In this document: positions 10,948-21,500 of the stretch, in pieces | Layout of the letters: every line of letters starts with the position of its first letter | Position numbering within the stretch: the stretch's first letter is position 1 | DNA from: Sweltsa coloradensis | Taxonomy: Eukaryota; Arthropoda; Insecta; Plecoptera; Chloroperlidae | Assembly: GCA_024449915.1 (NCBI GenBank) | Contig: JAMZAV010000004.1 | Span: 992,001-1,056,000 of the forward strand | Reading direction: 5' to 3' | DNA length: 64,000 nt | Translations under genes and position numbers: made by a program | The notes under the pieces: model-generated | Told to the model about the DNA's origin: nothing | What the model saw: the letters and a program-made list of their open reading frames with translations, nothing else | Database searches by the model: none

Positions 10948-12037
10948 AACCATTACGACAACAATTGCTAGGAATCTTTAAGTAATATATTATTAATATT
11001 TAATATCATTGAGAATGTAACTTCGAACTGAGTTTGATTGGTCCTTGAGATTGTGTGCTCACTATCAAACATCCATGAATGGGTTCGAATCCCACGTCTG
11101 GCAAGGAATATGTTTCAATTTTGTTAGGGATACATTGTGGTCAAATTTAAAGCTATTCCATCGACCTGTACATACGTATTTGCTCGATTGCAAGCCGACC
11201 CCCTGATTAAAAGTTCATCTAACGAAACGGTGTAGCATTTAAATACTCGTAAGTTTGCCATCGATTCCAAGCCGGGATTCCATTTTGGACTGCAAAAATG
11301 TGTCAAAAAAGGTATGCTTGCATTCGTGTAAATAAATACATATGTATTTTGTTTAAATAATTAAAAAACAATATTGGATGAGACGTTGTGCCATACACCA
11401 AATGACCTAGAAAGGGTTACCTATTTTGTGTACTTCTGGATGGTACCAAACATTTGACTTAAGCTAGTTCCACTGCATTGGTTTTCTGTAGAGATGCATG
11501 GTATTATTTTATTCTATAAAACCTTGAGATAATTTATCTTTTTCATTGACTTATTAATAGGAGTGGCCAAATTATTGTGAGAAGCTAATATTTGCAAATT
11601 ATCTTTGATCAGAAGCTAAAAGAAGAAAACAGTCACGTAGGTGATTGATCAATAATCATTAAAATAATAATTGGCAGACCATAATTCTTCAGCCACTTCT
11701 TTCACTGTACTTGTATTGTATTGCATTGTGTAATATATTGTACAACTGCATCTCATCAGCCATCAAGCATGTGCTTAGTGTGGCCTATTACAACGTCAGA
11801 CCCTAGCCTACCTACACCTAATCATTTGCAAGGTTTTGTCAGTTAATCAAAATACAGTCGATCAAATCTGATTTATATTTAATTTAATTTAATTGAGGTT
11901 TGGGGTTATTGAGAGCAACCGTTGGTTACGTTTGAGCGCATCCGATTACACAACGTCCCAGCTTGGGTAGCATTAAGAGTCTTCACGAGACAATTATGAC
12001 CTTGGCACGCCTGTAAGCACTGTAAGCCTGTAAGCTC
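10948..12037. other. No gene; scattered tRNA-like relics
   Basis: Besides the GGTTCGAATCCCACGTCTGG relic near 11082 nothing is recognised. Open frames here are short and without motifs. Confidence 0.4.
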
Positions 12038-12461
12038 GTTGGTCTTGTGGTTAGCGTATCTGCTTCCAATGCAGAAGGTCCAGGGTTCGATTCCCGCTAA
12101 AGTCAGAAGTTTTTTAACTTCTGATTTGGACTTCAGTCCATCAGTTCTTGTCTTAGGAGTTTGTAAACGGTGACTTTGGAGCCGTCCTAGCAACGAAGCA
12201 CATAATAAATTTCAGAGTTGTTCTGAATCGGCCTTGTTGATTCTGGCGTTGATTCGCGGGTGTTCGCACTGTCCATACCACTGATTGCTATATTTCCTAT
12301 TACAAATATTGATCTTTGGTTGGTTATCGCTCACACCGTCGATTGCGTCGGGGCCTACATGGTTGGCATGGTCGCTTTGATTTAAAGTCCCCCACTGAAA
12401 ATCAGTTATATAACTGAGTGGGTAGACTCTAAATAAAATTTATTTATTTATTATTTATTTA
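12038..12461 (+). mobile_element. tRNA-headed SINE with 3' stem-loop tail, copy B
   Basis: It matches copy A at 9872 almost throughout: same A and B boxes, the GCAGAAGGTCCAGGGTTCGA region, the same CCCACTGAAAATCAG hairpin and a TTTATTTATTATTTATTT tail. A few substitutions and small indels separate the two. It abuts directly on the foldback element at 12463. Confidence 0.75.
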
Positions 12462-12462
12462 A

Positions 12463-12797
12463 ATGTACAACGCTCTGGAGAAAATTGAATCGACATTCAT
12501 GAATTCTAAAATGCACAAAACACAGATATTTTTTATGCAGAAGAATATACAACAAACAGAATTGCTAAATGTAATTAAACCCTGCTATTCACCATTGTAA
12601 AGCGTAAAGTCAACACGATGGGAGCAATTTCTTCTTGTTCCCGTTGCATCGACTTTATGCGTAACAATAGTGTATAGTAGCGTTTATTACATTTGTCAAT
12701 TCTGTTTGTTGTATGTTCTTCTGCATAAAAAATCTGTGTCTTGTGCATTTTAGAATTCTCGTATGTTGTTTCAATTTTTCTCCAGAGCGTTGTACAT
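12463..12797. mobile_element. Foldback element with about 150-bp arms
   Basis: The left arm starts ATGTACAACGCTCTGGAGAA and the right arm ends with its reverse complement. Matching continues inward through AATTCTAAAATGCACAA, TTTTTATGCAGAAGAA and ATACAACAAACAGAATTG to a central spacer of only about 35 bp. Arms are roughly 90% identical. It has no coding capacity. The open frames across it on the - strand are by-products of the repeat. Confidence 0.65.
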
Positions 12798-12975
12798 CTG
12801 AATTTAAGTGCTTTCGAGCGTGCCGTGAACATGTCTGTCTCGTGAACACTCTTAAGATGGAGGTAATACCCATTTGATCATCGGGCCTTTTTTTGTTTGT
12901 TAGGAGAAAGTAATAATCGGAGACAATGATTTTGTGTGCACTGTTGCTATTTTTAAGTTCACACTCTTCAATGCT

Positions 12976-13040
12976 TGCCCACTGAAAATCAGTTATAACT
13001 GAGTGGGTAGACTCTAAATACAATTTATTTATTTATTTAA
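12976..13040 (+). repeat. SINE 3' end fragment
   Basis: CCCACTGAAAATCAGTTATAACTGAGTGGG followed by TAGACTCTAAATACAATTTA and TTTA repeats equals the last 65 bp of the SINE at 9872. Only the tail is present. Confidence 0.6.
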
Positions 13041-13666
13041 AAAATAAAATTGTTGGAAACTAATGTAATGTAACATAATATGTTATGCAATGTGGATATG
13101 CCATAATCAAATAAATTTATTGAATCCAGTTCGAGCATTCCTTATTTGTAGCCGAGTCAATGGATATTTTCAGTTAAATTTTAGCACCTTTGTTGTATGG
13201 TATTTGTCAACTTTTAATCGAAAAAGTAAATTGCAATTCTGGTCTGAAACCTGAATTGCTATCTAATTGGAATTCAGGGCTGATCATGAAAAACAAATGG
13301 GGGTGTACCTACTAATTTTTATTTTTTATTTAAATTATTCTTGTACTAATAAGTACGCTGGTCCCCTTTGGTCAGCTGTAAAATAAACATTGAATTTACT
13401 TTATTTAGCCCTCCTACCTGTTGTCAAAATGTTTGATAATCTAGGCCTACTTCATTAAATGGAACACCCTTCATTTCATTACTAATTACATTTCTATCAC
13501 ATAGTCATTGTCTCTAATTATTCTAATAGGCCCTAAGTATAAATATATTAGAACCTCCATTATTGCTACCAGCAATCAAAAGTATACCAGTTATTAGGTA
13601 GCCTAATTTGGTCCATGTTTTTGGTTCAATCCATTGGAGCAAAGACACACACCCGAGACCGATATT
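13041..13666. other. AT-rich stretch, nothing recognised
   Basis: No gene or bounded repeat was found. Confidence 0.4.
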
Positions 13667-14456
13667 AGGGATGCACACAATATCAATAATTATTGGTGGA
13701 TAAATGGAAATATTATCGAATTGCATGTCTTCAGAGTAAAACTTGTCTAAAATAAGTCGTATCATATTTCCGGTGTTACCGCAGACCACCACAATTCATT
13801 TATATCAGTGTGAAGAAAAAATTCAACATTTCCCGATCAGGTGCGGTCATTTTTCACAACAGTTTTTAGTTTCAATAAATATATACGTCCATGCTAAATG
13901 GCATCCGTACTGTGCATACCGTAAATATATGCGTCGCAACACTTCCCACTTCGTCTGCCTGTGTATGCCTTATAATTACGCGTATTATCGCCAGCAGCAG
14001 AGGTCTTCATTCTAGCGATTTTCGTTCTGTTAATGTTGGTGGTGATGATCGATTTTTCGATGCCACCCTAAGAGGAATAGGATCCTGTTGCTTCATCTGT
14101 GCATAGTGGCGTCACGTAAGCGTAAGGGTTGTTTATATATCCAGAACATTTTTATTATTTTAGATTCAGATATAGTTTGGCGGGTGAACCGAACGATTTC
14201 ATTAATTACAGAGCTGATACAAAAAAAAATATTGAGATACTTCAAATGGCAAAGTAATGATGGTGTCAACTCAAGTATAATTAAGGGTATTTTACCTCAA
14301 AATGAATACAAAGGGGAAGAACAACTTCTGAAAATAAATTCCACTTAAGACATTCAGTCTTGATCATGCCCATTTACCGGTAAAAGTGGCACCATTTTTA
14401 AGATTTGTTATGACCTTCTCGATTCTCGATAATTGATTTAATCGCTGTGCATCCTT
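13667..14456. mobile_element. Weak hAT-like MITE candidate
   Basis: The left TAGGGATGCACACAATATCA and the reverse-complemented right AAGGATGCACAGCGATTAAA can be aligned as diverged terminal inverted repeats. The flanks carry GAGACCGA and GAGATCGG, which could be a decayed 8-bp duplication set slightly outside. Both the ends and the duplication are imperfect. Small open frames inside have no recognisable motif. Confidence 0.25.
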
Positions 14457-14624
14457 GAATGAGATCGGACTGTGTTCTTTGCTAACTACGTTCAGTGGTA
14501 CCTCCTATCGGCAACATAGTATCACAGTTATTAGTGTTGTTTTAAAAACAATGTCAAACAATTAAATAAGAATCAAACAATTTATGTTTTTAAAAACATT
14601 AAATAAATTAATATTAAGAGGAAG

Positions 14625-14700
14625 CCCACACAGATTAACTAATTTTCAGTTGGGAGACTTTTAAAAGTGGACCAAGCCAACCCTGCGCCGATGTCATCAA
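14625..14700 (-). repeat. SINE 3' fragment, reverse orientation
   Basis: The reverse complement reads ...GGGTTGGCTTGGTCCACTTT...AGTCTCCCAACTGAAAATTA, matching the region before the terminal hairpin of the tRNA-headed SINE family, closest to the old copy at 15073. Confidence 0.45.
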
Positions 14701-14794
14701 CGCAAACTGAACCTGAAAGAAACTGAAAGTTTATATTACTTTACTATGGTTCTAAATTATTACTTCAGGCTGATACTAACATTTCAATAATTTT

Positions 14795-14994
14795 ACAATT
14801 AGGAAAAGGCCAATCGGCTAGTTTAGTATGATTGGAGAAGGGTTGACAGGTTGGGAAAGCAACAAAGCAACAACTTTAAATTAGCTGCAGTTGTCATCAG
14901 CAGGTGAAAAGTTTTGTCGCCCCCAGCCCTTCAGGCTGGGTTTTATGTTCTTTATGTTCTCTATGCTTTCCCAACCTGTCAACCCTTCTCCAAT
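14795..14994. mobile_element. Inverted-repeat element flanked by 15-bp direct repeats
   Basis: GATTGGAGAAGGGTTGACAG at 14830 and its perfect reverse complement ending at 14995 form arms of about 32 bp. The whole 200-bp unit sits between two identical CATTTCAATAATTTT copies (14780-14794 and 14995-15009). Related sequence occurs at 56165-56275 (reverse orientation) and 56950-57010. The internal palindrome CCCAGCCCTTCAGGCTGGG marks a further hairpin. The long direct repeats suggest either a retroposed unit or a short tandem duplication. Confidence 0.5.
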
Positions 14995-15072
14995 CATTTC
15001 AATAATTTTGTTACTTGGAGTTTGGATTAATATTATTTACTTATGCTATTAAACCATATGAATCAAATTTGA

Positions 15073-15450
15073 TAGAACTTCTGGGGCTTTTGGTCCACTA
15101 GTTATACAGACGGTCCTGGGTCCGATTCCCACTTCAGGCAGACATTTTCTTACTTCAAACATTTACTTGAATCAATCAATACTTTGTTGAGTATGTGTAT
15201 AAAATTGTTGCAAATTAGCCTTGTTGATTCTGGCATCAGCCGGTTGTGAAAGATGCACAGCCACTGGATTGTTATTTCTCATTTCAAATACTGGTCGATC
15301 TCTGGTTATTAATTATTTGTGCGTCGATGACGTCTGCTATAAAAGGGTTGGCTAGGTCTGCTTTAAAAAGTCCCTAGTTGAAAATCAGTTCTGCGACTGT
15401 GTGGGTAGGCCTACAAATAGTAAATATGAATTTATTAGTTTTATTGTTTT
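15073..15450 (+). mobile_element. Old copy of the tRNA-headed SINE
   Basis: The order of blocks matches the copy at 9872 but is more diverged: TTGGTCCACTAGTTATACAG...GGTCCGATTCCCAC (head), TTAGCCTTGTTGATTCTGGC (body), GGTTGGCTAGGTCTGCTTTA, then TAGTTGAAAATCAG...CTGTGTGGG hairpin and an AT tail. Confidence 0.55.
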
Positions 15451-17448
15451 GTTTTTAACCCTTATGCTTAAAATTGTTAGTACTAATACTGCTTCAAATT
15501 GTTAGTAATACTTTCAAGAGCCTGTATGTTGAGGGGGTGGGGTGGGGGAAAGATACCATTATTATCACTAGCCTAGATCCGTGGTTCGATTCCCGGTTGG
15601 GGCGGACTTTTTTAATTTCTGAATTGTAGTAAATAATAATAATTAGAAAAAGCTAATTAACATGTTGTGGTTTTTATTCATGGACAAACTTTCACTTTAT
15701 TTTCAAATTGATTAAGAATTAATAAGTATAGGCTATGTACTCTAAAGAAAGCCATTATTTAAAGAGTATTTAAAAATAGGTCGAAATCGAACCAAATTTT
15801 ACTTGGAAAAAAATTCCGATAGCGTTCTTGGAATTTGGAACTTACAACCATCCCCAACATTATCAATGTCCATTTTGAATTTTGATAATTATATTTTATT
15901 CCACATTATTGTACATAAACTACTGTACCTACCAACTAGTATTTTAAACGTTCGAAACTGTTTTTAATGTTTTGTTTACAAGTAGGGCAAAACTTTGCAA
16001 GTGACTTTTGTATTCAAAGCTTAGTAGACTTGAATGTATGTAGTATGTACATACTTGTAATTAATGCAAACACAGCTAAGCATGCGTCTGTAAAGGCTAT
16101 GGGTTCGAATCCCACATATAAGGCATGGACTTTTGTAATCCTTCATCCACATTGACTCGAATAGTATAACTTAATTAATAGACGTAAAGTAACAAACTCC
16201 CATCACTCTGCTTCCATCTAACATTGTTGGCCACACTACGCATGCATTGAAAACTCAACAATTATTTCTTTTGTTTACTTTGGATGCAGTTGTACTTATA
16301 TATTAACATGTTATTCAATTTCAGGCTATTGTGTTGCTCTGGACAATATCTCAAGTCCAAGAAAGATGGATAAAAATGTTGACAATAAAAGAGACTAGCA
16401 AAAATGATTTTTTTTCTGTTTTTCGGTGAGACATAACCTCAATGTCGCCATTGTTTAAATGTTTGTACGTTACTTGACACAGCAAGTCAACTGTAAGATT
16501 AAATTTGGAGCAATATCTTCCACATAAGTAAAATGGAAAATTGATTTCTGAAATAATGTTTGGTGCAAGATTTCTTCGTGTGCCGGTACAAAATTTGTAT
16601 TTTTAGCACCTGAGGAAGGTAATCGTACACTTAACATTTCACAAAACTATTTCCCCTTTTACTTAGGTGGAAGATTATTGTTTTCATTTTGCAAACAATT
16701 TAAATAAGATCGTTCTCACAATTGAATTTTGCACTTTGCTTTCTGTGTCCAGTTGTATCCAAAAATGTCAAAGTAAATGGAAGACGGTGAAGTTATGCCA
16801 CACCAAAAAAAATAAAATAAAATTGTCGTATGTGCAAGTCCCTCTTTCATTCGGCCAACATTTTTTAGCCATCATTCTTGGTCTTCTAGGGTATCTGTCC
16901 TGGATCGATAGAATAACTTGGAAGTGGTACATATTCCCCAAAACAAAATGTTATCATATGAACTCCTCTATGCTCTATGCTCCTCTATACATAGGTGAAG
17001 TGTCATATTCCAAATAAAATTAATCAATAAATTGTTCAAATATTTTAGTAAGTTCATTTTAGTTAGTTCTCATAGCATTTTCATCCTTGCTCAACAAGAC
17101 AAAGTAAATCAATTAAAACAACATGTCTCTATTATTAATACGAGAATAATTGTTTGTCTTTCTTGAACCTTTCGTTAAATAAGTTATTTATTTGTTTATT
17201 AAACGATCATCCTATAGGCCTAGTCAAATTAACTACAGTACATGTATTTTATAATGTAGCTTATGTTCAAATACACATTTTTTCTCCCTTGTAGCAACGA
17301 AATGTAAAATGTTTCATACTTATTATCATTTATTATCATTCATTATTAAACATAAAGAGGAATTCATATGATTTTTTTAGTTTTCGGCAAGAAATACCCA
17401 TCTAGCTTGTATGGAATATACCTCATTTCGCTTTTCCACAGCTGCAGA
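15451..17448. other. AT-rich stretch with one SINE B-box fragment
   Basis: At 15580-15640, GTGGTTCGATTCCCGGTTGG followed by GCGGACTTTTTTAATTTCTG matches the SINE described at 53091. The open frame at 16667-17017 has no recognisable motif. Nothing else is seen. Confidence 0.4.
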
Positions 17449-17487
17449 TGGTAGTCTCAAATGAAGCAGCCGAGTTTGAGACTACCA
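17449..17487. repeat. Small perfect hairpin
   Basis: TGGTAGTCTCAAA and TTTGAGACTACCA pair perfectly around a 13-base loop. It is the first of several hairpins in the following kilobase. Confidence 0.5.
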
Positions 17488-17720
17488 ATTAGTTAATACA
17501 CTTTGTGATACGCTCAATTTGTGTTGCAGGACACTGGGAAGCTCTCCATATCGTACTACTTGATGCCACTCATCTCTCGTCAGCATCTTGTTGCTGTGTC
17601 GCCACTACACTTGACATCTTTGATCTACTCATCTTGCCAACAAACATAAATCGCCGATTTCAAGCTAAATGAGCTGCATGCTAAGGTTCTATGTACTAAT
17701 CCATAACACTTGTTTTTCAA

Positions 17721-17750
17721 GGCCGTGGAGATAGTCTATTTCTCCATGGC
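17721..17750. repeat. Small hairpin (GCCGTGGAGA ... TCTCCATGGC)
   Basis: A 10-bp arm pairs with one mismatch around a ten-base loop, within the hairpin cluster at 17.4-18.6 kb. Confidence 0.35.
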
Positions 17751-17874
17751 AACTACTGTGCAACAATGTTCAATATATGTTTGTTTAACTCATGCTGTTG
17801 TTTACAATTTCTTGTACTTAGCACCTTGTCTAATTTCCATGTACTTTCTTTAGCAGTGCCATTGTATTGGAGAT

Positions 17875-18030
17875 GACTTCTGTTGATCCATAGGACTTGT
17901 ATAGAAGTCAGCTCTGTACTTAGCTCCTTGACTGATTTCCATGCACTTTCGCATGGAAATTAGTCGAGGAGCTAAGTACAGCGCTGACTTCTGTACAAGT
18001 TCTATGGTCCAACACAAGTCATCTCCAATA
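17875..18030. repeat. Foldback with about 75-bp arms and 5-base loop
   Basis: TATTGGAGATGACTT...ATTTCCATGC is followed, after a very short loop (ACTTTC), by its reverse complement with about 8-10 mismatches. A transcript in either direction would form a single 155-nt hairpin. A diverged half-copy of the left arm (CTTGTCTAATTTCCATGTAC) lies just upstream at about 17825. It could be a tiny MITE or a hairpin RNA source. Confidence 0.6.
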
Positions 18031-18080
18031 CTTGCACTTCCTAACCAATCAAATCCCACACTCATGCACCTTTTAGGTCG

Positions 18081-18225
18081 TGACCTACTTTATGGAGATA
18101 GCCATTTTTTTCAATGCCATTTGACTAGGCCAACTGTTGACCTACTTAATGGACTTAGCCATTTTTTTCAAGGTTAACAGTTGACCTAGTTTATGGACTT
18201 AGTCTTTTTTTTGAAGGTCATAAAT
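18081..18225 (+). repeat. Three diverged tandem repeats
   Basis: TTGACCTANTTTATGGACTT followed by AGYCWTTTTTTTSAA is repeated starting at 18081, 18138 and 18182 (spacing 57 and 44). The units decrease in length. No coding potential is seen. Confidence 0.55.
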
Positions 18226-18524
18226 AATATTCATACTTCAAGTTTACTAGTAAAATAATAAAACTTTATTAATATTATAAAAATTATAAATATTATTACA
18301 AATTTAATACAATTATTTACAATTTTCACTAAAAATAAGCAAAATTAGCACAAAAAACACAAAAAATGGGCCAAAAAAGCGCTTTTTATACTACCTAAGT
18401 CTTTTTTGCACTTGCTTGCTACCAAGTTCCACGTTTTACTTTTTTAGCTTCACAGAGTGTTCTCTCCAATGCAAAGACAGGACTGATGGCAGAACTCAAT
18501 AGGTATCCACCTTCCAAGTGATTA

Positions 18525-18589
18525 CTAGTTTCTCAATGCAGAAGAGTCGCACACAAGGTGCGAGCACAACTGCACATTTGAGAAACTAG
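18525..18589. repeat. 65-nt precursor-like hairpin
   Basis: CTAGTTTCTCAA pairs with TTGAGAAACTAG (12 bp), then TGCA with TGCA after a bulge, then TCGCAC with GTGCGA around a five-base loop. Size and bulged stem are compatible with a microRNA precursor, but there is no evidence of expression or conservation. Confidence 0.4.
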
Positions 18590-21500
18590 CAATCGCATAG
18601 ATAAGCGACCACCAATGAGTAATTCCACCATCAGCCCTGTCTGTACGGGAGATAAAGAGAACAGTTTGCAAAGAAGATACCAGTCCCACCACACTACCAT
18701 CTACAATAATGAGCATAACTAATGTGAAGTGTTTATTTACAATCTGGTTTCGATAACAAATTATTGAATCAAGCCTACTAGTATGTGCATGCTCATTGAG
18801 GGCTGGAAGCACATACTTCACCAAGGGGCTACCATGGATAAGTCACAATAAAGCAACGGACATTTTTACAAGCTATAATCGCTTTAAGAATGTTCGATGC
18901 CTTGTAGACACTTAACAGAGGTAGCTGTTTGGTGACCACTATGCTGCCAGCTTCAAGTGAACACTTGTATGGTAAGTGAGTGCAACCCTCAAAAATCACT
19001 AATTTGGTGCTGAAACTACCCTCTGGCCTCTGCCCTACTACAATATTCTGCACACTTGTATTTAATGAAGCAGTATAATCCCAAGTCCTGCCATCTAAAG
19101 TTAATGATTAAACGACAATGACAGTTAAACGGTGCCACGTCTATCGGCCAATGGGCATGATCAAGATTGAATGTTTGTGAACACCATCTTATTTTGTTCA
19201 CATAACAAAGTAAGATTTCATTTTGGTCAAGTTTTTTTCTAAAAAATATGAAATTCAAAAAAAATGTTATTATCAAATATTGTAATGTTATTGAATATTG
19301 ATTATCTTGTTCATCTCTAGTTCAGTTGTGAAAGTCACAACCTTCATGGAGTAGTACACCTAAATTGCACCAAGAGCCAAGATGAATAAATTTTGCTTAA
19401 TAAACCAAAGTGTAGAACATGCCTAGATGATTGAAGGCCAAACTAGTTTTAAGTGATCTGATCGTAACTAGTTATTTATAAAGTTGAGAGGCAATCCGTT
19501 TTCTATCACTAGTTTTTATATTATATTATTTAGGCTATGTCCATCTAAATGAACAATTACATTTATAGCCATGCTTGATACTAAGTTGCTAGTAATTATT
19601 TGTGATAGAAGTTGGTGAATACATAGTTTAAAGATTGGTAGTCTCTACACCTGTGAAGATTAACGTACCCCCCCCCCCCTCCCTGTAAGTTTATCACATG
19701 CTAGCACCATACCTAGATAATCTTCGAGGGTTGCACATTAATTAGAAAGCTTTCAAACTTTTCACGACTTGGTATATTACGGTTACTTCACTTCCAACAT
19801 TAGTTATGCTCATAACTGTAGAGTACAACAATAAATTGTTCTTTTTGGCACCACTAATTTATTGACGCTCTTCAATAGGCCTAACGCTTTCAACCAAAGG
19901 TTCTTAATTCTTAGCATCAATGTTTACTCAAATATGGACTGATGGCTACAGAAATAAGGGCTCCATTATAATAACACAACAGAACAAGTGTATAGTGTGT
20001 TAAATAAAGGCACCTGCATTCTGAGGGCCTTTCACAAATAATATTGTGTTTAATAATAATTGATGTAGTACGTAATAGTAGTACGTACATACTAGTACAT
20101 ACTAGGCATTCTATCTTGAGATGTGCAAAAATTATCTTCTGTAGATTGAAGATAAGTAGATTGGAAATAGAGTTTATGTTTTTGCTTACAATTTGGACTA
20201 GCCTTAGTTATGGTAAATAACAATGTAGGTATGCCGTACTAAGGTAGGCCAAAGGCTTAATGTGGTTTAGCTTTTTTACCACTTTAGAAGTGGCATTGTA
20301 GTTACTCAAACCATGGCCTAATCATAGAGTGTAGTAGTTATAGAATTATTGTCACCTAGAGCAAGGCTGGCCAACTCCTGAGAATGTAGCCTTATGGAAA
20401 GGGAACAATTGAGACTTTAGTAATAGCTTTTTATTTTTAAATGATTATCAGTGGCTTTACAAAGAACTCAAAGTTGATTTTTAGTTTGTAAATACAAATA
20501 CATACGGTCACATTTTAAAGATGAAGTTGTAATTATTTAATCACATCAAAATTCAAATTTCAGTCAATTTAAGTACCTACCAGTTTTAATTTGGAGGAGT
20601 GATTATAACAATAGAATAATCCTTGACTTTGCTAGTAGGTTAACAATTTTTGCACATCTCTGCCAGCCTACCCTGAGAAACATCTCTGACCTATCGTCTA
20701 AAGTTACGCAAAGTGGAATTAGTGTAGCCAAAATGAACAACTTATTGTACTAAGTAGTATACCAGTAATTCTCGACGCACATTCACAAGAGCTGCCGTAG
20801 AGCACAAACAACCAAGGCCACGTGCAGATTGTAATGTTGTACTTAGTCCTCCTCGAGACAGCTAGGCCTATAGTAAGTAATATGCCCAGCTGCTATATAG
20901 GCAAGGCCACAGATACAAGTTTGTTCTTTGTAGACATTTGATTTAAACAACACAGATAACCGATGTGTGCGCTTCAACATTACAATCTGATTTAGCCATG
21001 ATTGTTGAGTCACAATTATGAAAGTTGTGTATACTTTTTAAATTATTTACATAAAAAGCATCTTGTTTTTCAAGGGTATATGAGTTTAAGCTGCATATTA
21101 CATGTTGTTACTTTCACAATACTCTTAACAGTAATGTAAGATTTATCAAGGCGTCAACAGAAGCGACACAACTGTGCAAGTTGCACGAGTTCCAACTTTC
21201 TGTATGATCGACTTAACGAAACTCTTCAAACTGACCAAGCAGATGACCAAGAGCAAGAAGAGCCTGTTTTAGGTTAAAACATTTACATGATTTTACATGA
21301 TGCTGTTCTATGTTAATAATAATAATTTGTATTGAGTGTACAATGTTAAGGTGTACATACATGCATTGTACAGCAATAACAAGTTGATGGATGGATGGAA
21401 TACAAAATAGATTCATAAAAGATCATCTTGAATTTGTAAGAGGAACATTAATTGAACTACTTTCAGTGCCATTTTTAGTTTAGCTGAAAATAAAGGAGGG

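Noticed and set aside
16667..17017. 116-residue open frame with a hydrophobic stretch
   Set aside because: It has AT-driven composition, no family resemblance and no splice context.
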